From Marimonas lutisalis (lineage in GTDB: Bacteria > Pseudomonadota > Alphaproteobacteria > Rhodobacterales > Rhodobacteraceae): a stretch of 64,000 nt of DNA. The position numbers and the translations under genes are program-made. Shown here one piece after another: positions 9,244 through 17,335 of this stretch. The stretch is taken from contig NZ_SKCI01000004.1 in NCBI RefSeq assembly GCF_005434965.1, forward strand, positions 469,152 to 533,151, in the 5' to 3' direction. The notes under the pieces were generated by a model. That model did no database searches. It saw nothing but the letters and a program-made list of their open reading frames with translations, and was not told the origin of the DNA. Position 1 is the first letter of the stretch. Each line of letters begins with the position of its first letter.

Positions 9244-10344
9244 TTGGCATCTTCGCAGAGTTCGGATGCGTTCGTTGAATTCGATCGCGTACAGAAAAGT
9301 TATGACGGTGAAACACTCGTCGTAAAAGATCTCAATCTCACATTGCCGAAGGGTGAATTCCTCACGATGCTGGGGCCATCCGGATCGGGCAAGACAACCT
9401 GCCTGATGATGCTGGCCGGTTTTGAAACTGCCACCCATGGCGATATCCGTCTGAACGGGAATTCGATCAACAATATCCCGCCGCACAAGCGCGGCATCGG
9501 GATGGTGTTCCAGAACTACGCCCTGTTCCCGCATATGACGATCGAGGAAAACCTGTCCTTCCCGCTCGAAGTGCGCGGCATCGGCAAATCCGACCGTGAA
9601 GCCAAGGTCATGCGCGCGCTCAACATGGTGGAAATGGGAAGTTTCGGTAAACGCCGCCCGGCGCAACTCTCGGGTGGTCAGCAGCAGCGGGTCGCGCTGG
9701 CGCGCGCTCTGGTGTTCGAGCCCGAACTGGTGTTGATGGATGAACCCCTGGGCGCGCTGGACAAGCAACTGCGCGAAAAGATGCAGTTCGAGATCACAAA
9801 CCTGGCGCACGAACTGGGCATCACCGTGGTCTACGTGACGCACGACCAGACCGAAGCGCTGACCATGTCCGACCGTGTGGCCGTATTCGATGACGGGATC
9901 ATCCAGCAGCTCGATACGCCGGACAAACTCTACGAAGAGCCGCAAAACAGTTTCGTTGCGCAGTTTATCGGTGAGAACAATACGCTCGAAGGGACGATCA
10001 AGGAAATCAAGAATGGCCTTGCCCTTGTCCAGCTGGACGATGGCGAACTGATCGACTGCAATCCGATCAACGTCAGCAAGCCAGGCGAACGTACCCGTGT
10101 GTCCATCCGTCCCGAGCGCGTTGAAACCAACCCCGCGCGTCTCACCGAGGGAGCCCATACGCTGAAGGCGGAAGTGCTGGAATTCATCTACATGGGTGAC
10201 ATTTTCCGCACGCGCCTTCGCGTCGCAGGAAATGACGAGTTCATCGTCAAGACCCGGAACGCGCCCGATCAGAAACGCATGACTCCGGGCGAGCATATCG
10301 AGATCGGATGGTTGCCGCGGGATTGCCGGGCTCTTGATGCATGA
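9244..10344 (+). CDS. Polyamine-type ABC transporter ATP-binding protein (PotA family)
   Basis: ATPase subunit, 366 aa, of the second amine-type importer in the window. Walker A is GPSGSGKT, the signature LSGGQQQRVALARAL, Walker B LVLMDEPLGALDKQ and the H-loop YVTHDQTEAL. A C-terminal TOBE domain covers about residues 245-360. The start codon is TTG, chosen because GGGAG sits 6 bases before it and the family N-terminus follows. It heads a run of five same-strand genes: ATPase, binding protein, two permeases and a dehydrogenase. The substrate is unknown and need not be the same as for the potFGHI-like system. Confidence 0.88.
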   Translation: MASSQSSDAFVEFDRVQKSYDGETLVVKDLNLTLPKGEFLTMLGPSGSGKTTCLMMLAGFETATHGDIRLNGNSINNIPPHKRGIGMVFQNYALFPHMTIEENLSFPLEVRGIGKSDREAKVMRALNMVEMGSFGKRRPAQLSGGQQQRVALARALVFEPELVLMDEPLGALDKQLREKMQFEITNLAHELGITVVYVTHDQTEALTMSDRVAVFDDGIIQQLDTPDKLYEEPQNSFVAQFIGENNTLEGTIKEIKNGLALVQLDDGELIDCNPINVSKPGERTRVSIRPERVETNPARLTEGAHTLKAEVLEFIYMGDIFRTRLRVAGNDEFIVKTRNAPDQKRMTPGEHIEIGWLPRDCRALDA

Positions 10345-10449
10345 TGTGAACACTCCGGCCCTGCTGGCCTGGAGTTACTGCACGGACCAAGCCGTTAAAC
10401 CCGGAACGGCGGTCCTTAAAATCGAACGGGTTAACAAGGGAGAAAGCTT

Positions 10450-11523
10450 ATGAAGCTCAAATCTGTACTCATGGCAACGGCTCTGACCGGTGTCGCCTTT
10501 GGCGCACAGGCTCAGGAAGTTACCGTTATGTCCTGGGGCGGCGCCTACACCAAATCGCAGGTCGAAGCCTACCACAAGCCGTTTACCGCCGAGACCGGCA
10601 TCAAGGTGAACTCGGTCGATGCCGACAACCCGGCGACGCCGATCAAGGCCCAGGTAGAAGCCGGCAACGTCTCGATCGACGTGGCCGACGTGGAATTCTC
10701 GGACGCCGTGCGCCTGTGCGACGAAGGTCTGCTGGAGCCGATCGATCATGGCATGCTGCCGGCAGCCCCGGATGGCACCGCAGCGACCGATGACTTCATC
10801 GAGGGCGCGCTGCAGGATTGTGCAGTTGCAAACATCGTCTGGTCGACCGTGATGGCCTACAACAGCGAAAACGTGGATGGCACGCCGACCACCATCGCCG
10901 ACTTCTTCGACACCGGGAAGTTTCCCGGCAAACGTGGTCTGCGCAAATCGGCCAAGGCCACGCTGGAAATGGCCCTGATGGCCGATGGCGTTCCGGCTGG
11001 CGAAGTCTATGACGTCCTGGAAACGGACGAAGGCATCGACCGCGCGTTTACCAAGCTCGACACCATCAAGGACGATATCGTCTGGTGGGAAGCCGGCGCG
11101 CAGCCGCCGCAGCTGCTGGCCGATGGCGAAGTGGTGATGTCGACCGCCTATAACGGCCGTATCTTCAACGCCGCCGTTGGCGAAGGCCAGCCGCTGGAAA
11201 TCGTCTGGGATGGCCAGATCCTCGACTTCGACCTGTTCGTGGTTCCCAAGGGCGCGCCGAACAAGGACGCGGCAATGAAGTTCATCGCGTTCTCGACCGA
11301 TACGAAGCGCCTCGCCGACCAAGCCAGCTGGATCAGCTATGGCCCCGCACGTAAATCTTCGGGTGCGATGGTGGGTCTCTACTCGGACGGCAAAACCGAG
11401 ATGGCACCGCACATGCCGACGGCTGCGGCGAACCTCGAAAACGCGCTGGTCAACAACTTCGAGTTCTGGGTCGACATGGACGCAGAGCTGAACGAGCGCT
11501 TCAACGCCTGGCTGGCAAACTAA
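10450..11523 (+). CDS. ABC transporter substrate-binding protein (PotD-like, family 1)
   Basis: A periplasmic binding protein of 357 aa with signal peptide MKLKSVLMATALTGVAFGAQAQ before EVTVMSWGGAYTKSQ. The mature start VMSWGGAYT..Q is typical of the PotD/opine-binding branch. The ATG follows AGGGAGAAAGCTT, a strong ribosome site. It is separated by 105 bases from the ATPase gene and by 97 bases from the first permease. Near its 3' end the strand can form a GC-rich hairpin (11536-11556), which may stabilise this abundant transcript. No ligand can be assigned from sequence. Confidence 0.88.
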   Translation: MKLKSVLMATALTGVAFGAQAQEVTVMSWGGAYTKSQVEAYHKPFTAETGIKVNSVDADNPATPIKAQVEAGNVSIDVADVEFSDAVRLCDEGLLEPIDHGMLPAAPDGTAATDDFIEGALQDCAVANIVWSTVMAYNSENVDGTPTTIADFFDTGKFPGKRGLRKSAKATLEMALMADGVPAGEVYDVLETDEGIDRAFTKLDTIKDDIVWWEAGAQPPQLLADGEVVMSTAYNGRIFNAAVGEGQPLEIVWDGQILDFDLFVVPKGAPNKDAAMKFIAFSTDTKRLADQASWISYGPARKSSGAMVGLYSDGKTEMAPHMPTAAANLENALVNNFEFWVDMDAELNERFNAWLAN

Positions 11524-11535
11524 GCCGGCCCTTGC

Positions 11536-11556
11536 CCCCGGCCTGTCTGGCCGGGG
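11536..11556 (+). other. GC-rich hairpin after binding-protein gene
   Basis: An 8-bp perfect stem (ccccggcc / ggccgggg) with a 5-base loop lies in the gap between the binding-protein and permease genes. There is no T-run, so it is more likely an mRNA-protecting or attenuating structure than a full terminator. The function is inferred from position only. Confidence 0.5.
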
Positions 11557-11620
11557 CCTTGCGATAAAGGGCGGGCCGCCAAAGGCCCGTCCGACCTCAG
11601 GGACAGGGTGTAAAACGGAC

Positions 11621-12919
11621 ATGACCGACGCGACCGCAAACGGAAAGCCCGAAATGCTGACGACGGCTGATGGCAAGCCGCTGAAAGCGGCGCTGATCCG
11701 TGCCCAGGCACGTGCGCGACGCCGCGCCTTTCTGCTGGTTTTACCGCTTCTGGCATTCATCCTGATCACCTTTGTCATGCCGATCGGGCAAATGCTGCAT
11801 CAATCGGTCTACAACCCAGGCTTCGTCATGCACGAGGATATCGGCAGCGGAAAGCGCACGCCGATCATGACGAACCTCAAGGTATGGTTCGATGAAAACC
11901 CCGCCGGAACCGAGCCGGACGAGGCAGCCTTTGCGGCGCTGCACGAAGACATGCTGCTGCTTCGCGAATTGCGCGCCCCCGGTCAGGTTGGCACCCGCGT
12001 GAACTATGAGCGCGGCGGCTCGCGTTCGATGTTCACCAAGGCGGCCCGCCGTGCGGAACGTATGGACCCGCCTTACAAGGAAGCATTCCTGGATGTTGAT
12101 GAGGAATGGGCCGACCCGGAACTTTGGCGCGTCATGCGCGATGCGTCCTCCGCTTATACGTTCAATTTCTACCTTGCTGCCCTGGACCGCTCCAAGAATG
12201 CCGACGGCGAGATCGTCAGTGTCGACGAGAACCGGCAGATCTACATCAAGCTGTTCACCCGAACGCTGTTCCTGTCGGTGCTGATCACCTTCCTGACCTT
12301 CCTTCTGGGTTACCCGATCGCGCATCTTCTGGCGACGCTGCCGCTGCGCTATTCGAACCTCCTGATGATCTTCGTCCTGTTGCCGTTCTGGACATCGCTT
12401 CTGGTGCGAACGACAAGCTGGATGGTGCTTCTTCAATCTCAAGGGGTGGTTAACGATGCGCTCGTGGGGATGGGTATCCTGGGCGACGATAACCGGCTTC
12501 AGATGATGTACAACCAGATCGGCACGGTTGTGGCGATGACACACATCCTGCTGCCGTTCATGGTGCTGCCACTCTATTCGGTGATGCGGCCGATCAACCC
12601 CTCCTATGTGCGCGCCGCGCGCAGCCTGGGCGCAACCAGCTGGACGGCCTTTCGCCGGATCTACTTCCCGCAGACCGTACCGGGCATCGGGGCCGGTGCG
12701 CTGCTCGTCTTCATCCTGGCTGTTGGCTACTACATCACGCCCGCCCTTGTCGGTGGCGCCGATGGCCAGCTGATCTCGAACCTCATCGCCTTCCATATGC
12801 AGAACTCGCTCAACTGGTCGCTGGCGGCGGCGCTGGCGGCGCTGCTGCTGGCCGGCATCCTGATCCTTTACTGGCTCTACGATCGCCTGATCGGCATCGA
12901 CAACCTGAAACTGGGGTAA
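11621..12919 (+). CDS. ABC transporter permease, PotB-like, with a long periplasmic insertion
   Basis: An inner-membrane permease of 432 aa, about 130-150 residues longer than usual PotB proteins. After a cytoplasmic N-terminus (about 1-35) and TM1 (LLVLPLLAFILITFVMPIG), a hydrophilic stretch of about 150 residues follows before TM2 (about residue 210 onward, FLSVLITFLTFLLGYPIAHL). The stretch is rich in Asp, Glu and Arg and should be periplasmic. The EAA-type loop for ATPase contact is AARSLGATSWTAFRRIYFPQTVPG. Four bases separate it from the partner permease. The insertion might contact the binding protein; this is inference. Confidence 0.88.
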   Translation: MTDATANGKPEMLTTADGKPLKAALIRAQARARRRAFLLVLPLLAFILITFVMPIGQMLHQSVYNPGFVMHEDIGSGKRTPIMTNLKVWFDENPAGTEPDEAAFAALHEDMLLLRELRAPGQVGTRVNYERGGSRSMFTKAARRAERMDPPYKEAFLDVDEEWADPELWRVMRDASSAYTFNFYLAALDRSKNADGEIVSVDENRQIYIKLFTRTLFLSVLITFLTFLLGYPIAHLLATLPLRYSNLLMIFVLLPFWTSLLVRTTSWMVLLQSQGVVNDALVGMGILGDDNRLQMMYNQIGTVVAMTHILLPFMVLPLYSVMRPINPSYVRAARSLGATSWTAFRRIYFPQTVPGIGAGALLVFILAVGYYITPALVGGADGQLISNLIAFHMQNSLNWSLAAALAALLLAGILILYWLYDRLIGIDNLKLG

Positions 12920-12922
12920 GAC

Positions 12923-13843
12923 ATGGCACTTCCCAAACACGCGTCGACTCTCGAGCGGATCTGGCATTACGCCTACCTGGTGATCTGTGCGCTGATCTTC
13001 CTGTTCCTGATCGCGCCGATCCTCGTGGTGATCCCGCTCAGCTTCAACGTCGAGCCTTATTTCACCTTCACCGAAAAAATGCTGAAGCTGGATCCCACCG
13101 GGTATTCCATGCGCTGGTATGACCTGCTGCTGACCTTCGGCATGCTTGAGCCTGAAGCGCCGCGCGATACAAGCTGGTGGGCGGATGCCTGGGCCAACGC
13201 GAACTGGATCAACGCCGCCAAGAACTCTATCATTGTCGGGTTCTTCTCGACCATTCTGGCCACGTCGCTTGGCACGGTCGCGGCCCTTGGCCTGTCACGC
13301 CCCGAAATGCCCTATCGCCGGGCGATCATGGCGATGCTGATTTCGCCGATGATCGTGCCGATCATCATCGTGGCAACAGGGCTGTTCTTTTTCTACTCGA
13401 GCATCGGGATGCAGAACTGGGGTATTCCGTATCTCGGGATCATCCTGGCGCACGCGACGCTGGGGATTCCGTTTGTCATCATCACGGTTACGGCAACGCT
13501 GGTGGGCTTCGATCACTCGCTGACGCGTGCCTCGGCCAGTCTGGGTGCGGATCCTGTCACAACGTTCCGCCGGGTGCAGATGCCGCTGATCCTGCCCGGC
13601 GTGATTTCGGGCGCGCTGTTCGCTTTCGTTACGTCATTTGACGAAGTTGTGGTTGTTCTCTTCGTCGGCGGTCTGGACGAACAGACCATCCCCCGGCAAA
13701 TGTGGAACGGTATCCGCGAGCAGATCAGCCCGGCAATTCTGTCGGTTGCAACGATCCTCGTGATCATTTCGATCCTGCTTCTGACCACGGTGGAACTGTT
13801 GCGCCGCCGGTCAGAGCGGCTGCGGGGGGTGAGCCCCCGGTAA
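12923..13843 (+). CDS. ABC transporter permease, PotC-like
   Basis: The second permease subunit, 306 aa, with about six membrane segments. TM1 is VICALIFLFLIAPILVVIPL. The EAA loop is ASASLGADPVTTFRRVQMPLILPG, and the C-terminal helix ILVIISILLLTTVELL is typical of PotC. A ~60-residue periplasmic stretch lies between TM1 and TM2 (YSMRWYDLL then AWANANWINAAKNS), somewhat longer than in E. coli PotC. It pairs with the longer permease just upstream. Confidence 0.88.
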   Translation: MALPKHASTLERIWHYAYLVICALIFLFLIAPILVVIPLSFNVEPYFTFTEKMLKLDPTGYSMRWYDLLLTFGMLEPEAPRDTSWWADAWANANWINAAKNSIIVGFFSTILATSLGTVAALGLSRPEMPYRRAIMAMLISPMIVPIIIVATGLFFFYSSIGMQNWGIPYLGIILAHATLGIPFVIITVTATLVGFDHSLTRASASLGADPVTTFRRVQMPLILPGVISGALFAFVTSFDEVVVVLFVGGLDEQTIPRQMWNGIREQISPAILSVATILVIISILLLTTVELLRRRSERLRGVSPR

Positions 13844-13859
13844 ACGGGAGGGCAAACCA

Positions 13860-14657
13860 GTGGACATTCAGGGAAAGATCGCCGTCGTCACGGGCGCGGC
13901 GCAGGGCATCGGCCGCGCACTGTGCGAGGCACTGGCGGCGGCGGGTGCAAAACACGTTGTGGCCGTCGACCTGAAGATCGAAGGCGCCGAAGAAACCGCA
14001 CGCCTAGTTGGCGGCACGGCGATTGCCTGCGATGTAGGCGATCAGGCCCAGGTCGAAGCGATGATCGACAAGGTCGAGGATGAAATCGGACCGATCGACC
14101 TGATGTGTTCGAATGCGGGCATCCTGACGGGCCTTGATGAATCATTCGATAACATCGCGTTCGCAAGCACCGAGGAGTGGAACAAGGCCTGGGCGGTGAA
14201 CGTGATGGCGCACGTGCACGCCGCGCGCCACCTGGTGCCGAAAATGAAGGCGCGGGGAGGCGGGTATTTCATGCATACCGCCAGTGCGGCGGGGCTTCTT
14301 AATCAAGTCGGATCAGCGGTTTACGGGGTGACGAAACACGCCGCGGTAGGCTTTGCCGAGGCGCTGGCGCTGGGGCACAAGGATGACAATATCCGCGTGA
14401 CCGTTCTGTGCCCGCAAGGGGTGGATACAGCGATGGTGCGCGGGGCCGGCGAGAACCCCGCGACGGCGGATGGAATCCTTTCGACTCAAGAGGTTGCCGA
14501 GAAAACGCTGGATGCGATCCGGGCGGAAAAGTTCCTGGTTCTGCCGCATGCGGAGGTGGCGCAATACATGCAGAACAAGGTCAACGACTATGACCGCTGG
14601 ATCGGTGGGATGGCCAAGCTGCAACGCGTTTACAAGGCCGCCAACGTCAAATCGTAA
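13860..14657 (+). CDS. Short-chain dehydrogenase/reductase (SDR family)
   Basis: A cytosolic NAD(P)-dependent oxidoreductase of 265 aa, classical SDR fold. The cofactor motif is TGAAQGIG (residues 11-18), the structural motif is NAG in CSNAGIL, and the catalytic Ser and Tyr-X3-Lys are in ASAAGLLNQ and YGVTKHA. An Asp after the second strand (VAVDLK) suggests NAD preference. A GTG start is supported by GGGAGGG 7 bases upstream. It lies 16 bases after the permease gene, so it probably acts on the imported compound or a product of it. Confidence 0.85.
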   Translation: MDIQGKIAVVTGAAQGIGRALCEALAAAGAKHVVAVDLKIEGAEETARLVGGTAIACDVGDQAQVEAMIDKVEDEIGPIDLMCSNAGILTGLDESFDNIAFASTEEWNKAWAVNVMAHVHAARHLVPKMKARGGGYFMHTASAAGLLNQVGSAVYGVTKHAAVGFAEALALGHKDDNIRVTVLCPQGVDTAMVRGAGENPATADGILSTQEVAEKTLDAIRAEKFLVLPHAEVAQYMQNKVNDYDRWIGGMAKLQRVYKAANVKS

Positions 14658-14774
14658 ACGCCACCGCGCGGTCGGAAACAGTGGGGTGACATGCGTGCAC
14701 CCCCCGGCTGACATCCGGCTGCCAGCGGAATCGCCATTGATTAACGCGCGATTCAGTTAATGCAGCGCACGGTG
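14656..14774. repeat. Dispersed ~120-bp intergenic repeat, copy A
   Basis: This stretch matches 32731-32850. The central 39 bases (14683-14721, from ggggtgac to atccggctg) differ at only two positions from 32759-32797. The outer parts share aacgccaccgc.cggtcg at the left and ttaacgcgc plus gcgcacggt at the right, so each copy is bounded by two imperfect direct repeats ending in cggt. Both copies begin just after the stop codon of a plus-strand operon and precede a convergent gene. The function is unknown; a mobile miniature element or a conserved 3' RNA structure would both fit. Confidence 0.75.
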
Positions 14775-14994
14775 CCGCTCTCAGTTCCCGAGATGCGAGA
14801 CCATCACGATCGGCGGCGCAAGGATCGGCAGGTGCCCAGCGCCGGCAACATCCGGCACGGGGCGCGCCGAGACATATCCGGCGGCGGCGCAGATGATCCC
14901 CAGCGCGACATTACGCAGGCCCGTGCGGCGTGTTGGGGCATGCGCGGTTCGGGCCGCAGACCGCGAGACGCACTCATCACCGATGCACTGCATG
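14775..14994. other. Intergenic stretch, no gene supported
   Basis: Together with the repeat before it and the terminator after it, this fills the 420-base gap between the SDR gene and ilvE. A 70-codon minus-strand reading frame (14781-14993) exists here, but its apparent ribosome site is the stem of the ilvE terminator, so it is not called. Nothing else was recognised. Confidence 0.5.
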
Positions 14995-15029
14995 AAAAAC
15001 CCTCCGGAACGGCTGCGCATTCCGAAGGG
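14995..15029 (-). terminator. Rho-independent terminator of ilvE
   Basis: On the minus strand, cccttcggaa and ttccggaggg form a 10-bp stem with one mismatch and a 10-base loop. It is followed at once by TTTTT (14995-14999). It lies about 50 bases after the ilvE stop in the expected orientation. Confidence 0.8.
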
Positions 15030-15077
15030 TAGGATCGAATCCTGACCAAAAGGTGCCGTTCAGGCGGTTGTCAGCTG

Positions 15078-15944
15078 TCATTCGCGGACAAGTTTCTCGT
15101 AACTTGTAGCAATTTCCCTGGTCAGCGCGCCGACCTCGAAGTTCCAGTCGGCGATCTGGCCGACGGGGGTGACCTCGGCCGCGGAGCCGGTGAGCCAGCA
15201 TTGTTCCATCCCGTCCAGCTCTTCAGGCAGGATGTGACGCTCATGCACTTTCACGCCGCGTTCCTGCAGCATGCCGATCACGGTTTGCCGGGTCAGGCCG
15301 TTCAGGATGGCATCGGGCAGGGGCGTGTGTACTTCGCCATCCTTGACGAAGAAGATGTTGGCGCCGGTCGCCTCGGCGACATAGCCGCGATAGTCGAGGA
15401 ACATCGCGTCCGAGCAGCCCTTGGCCTCGGCGGCGTGTTTCGACATGGTGCAGATCATGTAGAGACCCGCGGCCTTGGCCGCTGTCGGGATGGTTTCGGG
15501 GCTGGGGCGCTTCCATTTCGCGAGGTCCAGCTTGGCGCCCTTGAACTTGGCATCGCCGTAGTAGTCTCCCCATTCCCAGGCCGCGACGGCCATGCGCACC
15601 GGGTTGCGCGCTGAGCTGACACCCATGTCTTCGCCCGCACCACGCCAGGCCACCGCGCGCACATAGGCATTGGTCAGCCCGTTGGCCTCGACCACGGCCT
15701 GCTTGGCCGCCTCGATTTCGTCGACCGAGTAGGGGATCGGCATGTCGAGCAGTTCACCGGATTTGCGCAGCCGTTCGGAATGCTTGCGCGAAAGGAAGAT
15801 CTTGCCCTCGTAAAGCCGCTCGCCTTCGAATACGGAGGAGGCGTAATGCAAAGCGTGGGTCAGGATATGCACGTTAGCCGAACGCCAGTCGACCAGCTTG
15901 CCATCCATCCAGATCTTGCCATCACGATCATCATAGCCCGTCAT
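15078..15944 (-). CDS. ilvE: Branched-chain amino acid aminotransferase
   Basis: A fold-type IV PLP transaminase of 288 aa for the last step of valine, leucine and isoleucine synthesis. IWMDGKLVDWRSANVHILTHALHY is the usual N-terminus, the PLP lysine is in TIPTAAKAAG, and YVAEATGANIFFV and LNGLTRQTVI are the conserved cofactor and substrate loops. The start at 15944 is set by GAAGGAG 8-9 bases upstream; a longer frame starting at 15977 has no such site. It diverges from petP, with a palindrome in the gap, and ends in a clear terminator. Confidence 0.92.
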   Translation of the reverse strand: MTGYDDRDGKIWMDGKLVDWRSANVHILTHALHYASSVFEGERLYEGKIFLSRKHSERLRKSGELLDMPIPYSVDEIEAAKQAVVEANGLTNAYVRAVAWRGAGEDMGVSSARNPVRMAVAAWEWGDYYGDAKFKGAKLDLAKWKRPSPETIPTAAKAAGLYMICTMSKHAAEAKGCSDAMFLDYRGYVAEATGANIFFVKDGEVHTPLPDAILNGLTRQTVIGMLQERGVKVHERHILPEELDGMEQCWLTGSAAEVTPVGQIADWNFEVGALTREIATSYEKLVRE

Positions 15945-15993
15945 GTTCTCTACTCCTTCAAGGTCCGAGCTTTGCATTTATTGCGCCATATAC

Positions 15994-16006
15994 GTCCGGA
16001 GCGGAC
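15994..16006. promoter_or_regulatory. Palindrome gtccg-gag-cggac in ilvE/petP gap
   Basis: A perfect 5-bp inverted repeat with a 3-base spacer lies 50 bases upstream of the ilvE start, in the 171-bp divergent gap shared with a MarR-family gene. MarR proteins often bind palindromes of this size in their own divergent promoter. Binding by PetP is a guess. Confidence 0.35.
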
Positions 16007-16115
16007 ATAATATTTCGCCAAAACTGCGATTCGGTACCAGTTGCGTCTTGGAATGTCAACAAAGCTGACGTATTGTGAGTAAGGAACAGGCAATTTGTGA
16101 TCGAAGGGGTGCGGC

Positions 16116-16613
16116 ATGTCGGAAAGCACAGGGGGTGAGACGCTTCTGTTCCTGACCGACGAGCAGTTGCGGCAGGGAATCGAGGCGATGTTCTTTGCCT
16201 ATCGCGGCTTCACCGCCGATCCCGACCGGATCCTGGCGACGATGGCCTATGGCCGGGCGCATCACCGGGCCATCCATTTCATCGCGCGGGCGCCGGGCAC
16301 GACGGTGAACAACCTGCTGGAAATCCTTGGGGTCACGAAGCAATCGCTGAACCGTGTCTTGCGTACTCTGGTCGAAGACGGTCTGGTGGAAAGCAAGGTC
16401 GGAACCACCGACCGTAGGGAGAGGAACCTGTTTCTGACCGAGGACGGCATGGCGCTGGAACGGCGCCTGAGTGACGCGCAGCGCGCGCGGATGCGGGCGG
16501 CCTATCGCCAGGCCGGGCCTGAGGCCGTTGCCGGGTTTCGCACCGTGCTGGAGGCGATGATGGACCCGGAGATGCGGCGGAAATACAATGCCCTGCGGGA
16601 GGGCGGCGCATGA
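16116..16613 (+). CDS. petP: MarR-family regulator PetP
   Basis: A 165-aa winged-helix regulator. The HTH/wing region covers about residues 45-110 (GTTVNNLLEILGVTKQSLNRVLRTLVEDGLVESKVGTTDRRERNLFLTEDG, given here in outline). In Rhodobacter capsulatus petP and petR form a pair next to the cytochrome bc1 genes, where petR is needed for respiratory and photosynthetic growth. The same gene order and the overlap with an OmpR-type regulator support the name. The stop overlaps the petR start by ATGA. No bc1 genes are in this window. Confidence 0.8.
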   Translation: MSESTGGETLLFLTDEQLRQGIEAMFFAYRGFTADPDRILATMAYGRAHHRAIHFIARAPGTTVNNLLEILGVTKQSLNRVLRTLVEDGLVESKVGTTDRRERNLFLTEDGMALERRLSDAQRARMRAAYRQAGPEAVAGFRTVLEAMMDPEMRRKYNALREGGA

Positions 16614-17311
16614 GCGAATTCGATCCACATCTACTGATCGTCGATGATGACGAACGTATCCGCACGCTTTTGCAGAAATTCCTGAACCGCAACGGGTTCC
16701 TGGTGACGGCGGCGCGGGACGCGGCGCATGCGCGGCGCATCCTGTCGGGGCTGGATTTCGACCTGATCGTGATGGACGTGATGATGCCCGGTGAAACCGG
16801 AATCAGCCTGACGCGCAGTCTGCGCGAGACATCGAACACGCCGATCCTTCTTCTGACTGCTCGGGGCGAGACCGAGGACCGGATTGCGGGACTTGAGGCC
16901 GGGGCGGACGATTACCTGGCCAAGCCGTTCGAGCCCAAGGAACTGCTTCTGAGGATCAACGCGATCCTGCGGCGGATGCCCGAGGCGCAGGGCGAAGAGG
17001 TTCGGCCCAAGGTGCTGCACCTGGGCGATATCCGATACGACATGGAACGCGGCGAGCTGTGGCGGGGCGAAGACCTGATCCGGCTGACCGCAACGGAAAG
17101 CCAGCTGATGCGCATCTTCGCGTCGAGCCCCGGCGAGGCGGTCAGCCGCACGAAGCTGGTCGAGGACCTGGGCCGCGACCGGGGGCAGGCGCAGGAACGC
17201 GCGGTGGACGTGCAGATTACCCGGCTGCGCCGCAAGATCGAGACCGACCCGAAGCAGCCGCGCTATCTGCAGACGGTGCGTGGGGCGGGTTACATGCTGG
17301 CCCCCGATTGA
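16610..17311 (+). CDS. petR: OmpR-family response regulator PetR
   Basis: A two-component response regulator of 233 aa. The receiver domain covers about 6-120, with acidic pocket VDDDE, phospho-acceptor Asp56 in LIVMDVMMPG, Thr in LLLTARGE and Lys in YLAKPFEPKE. The winged-helix DNA-binding domain covers about 135-230 (LTATESQLMRIF and VDVQITRLRRKIE). It is translationally coupled to petP. No kinase gene is adjacent, as is usual for this pair. Confidence 0.85.
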   Translation: MSEFDPHLLIVDDDERIRTLLQKFLNRNGFLVTAARDAAHARRILSGLDFDLIVMDVMMPGETGISLTRSLRETSNTPILLLTARGETEDRIAGLEAGADDYLAKPFEPKELLLRINAILRRMPEAQGEEVRPKVLHLGDIRYDMERGELWRGEDLIRLTATESQLMRIFASSPGEAVSRTKLVEDLGRDRGQAQERAVDVQITRLRRKIETDPKQPRYLQTVRGAGYMLAPD

Positions 17312-17317
17312 GGGTGT

Positions 17318-17335
17318 GCCGGGCTGAAGCCCGGC
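17318..17335. repeat. REP-like palindrome, copy 1
   Basis: The 18-base palindrome gccgggctgaagcccggc (7-bp stem, tgaa loop) with flanking ggtgt...ctacgc sits between the convergent petR and matB stops. A near-identical copy lies at 42962-42979, also between convergent genes. It can act as a bidirectional transcript end and looks like a dispersed REP-type unit. Confidence 0.75.

Noticed and set aside
10375..11778. Open 467-codon frame on the minus strand
   Set aside because: It is antisense to a clear binding-protein gene with signal peptide and family motifs; long antisense frames are common in high-GC DNA.
14781..14993. A 70-codon minus-strand frame with an apparent strong GGAGG site before its ATG
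   Set aside because: The GGAGG is the 3' arm of a stem followed by TTTTT, i.e. the terminator of ilvE. The frame begins right after the T-run and crosses the dispersed-repeat border, so it is unlikely to be a gene.
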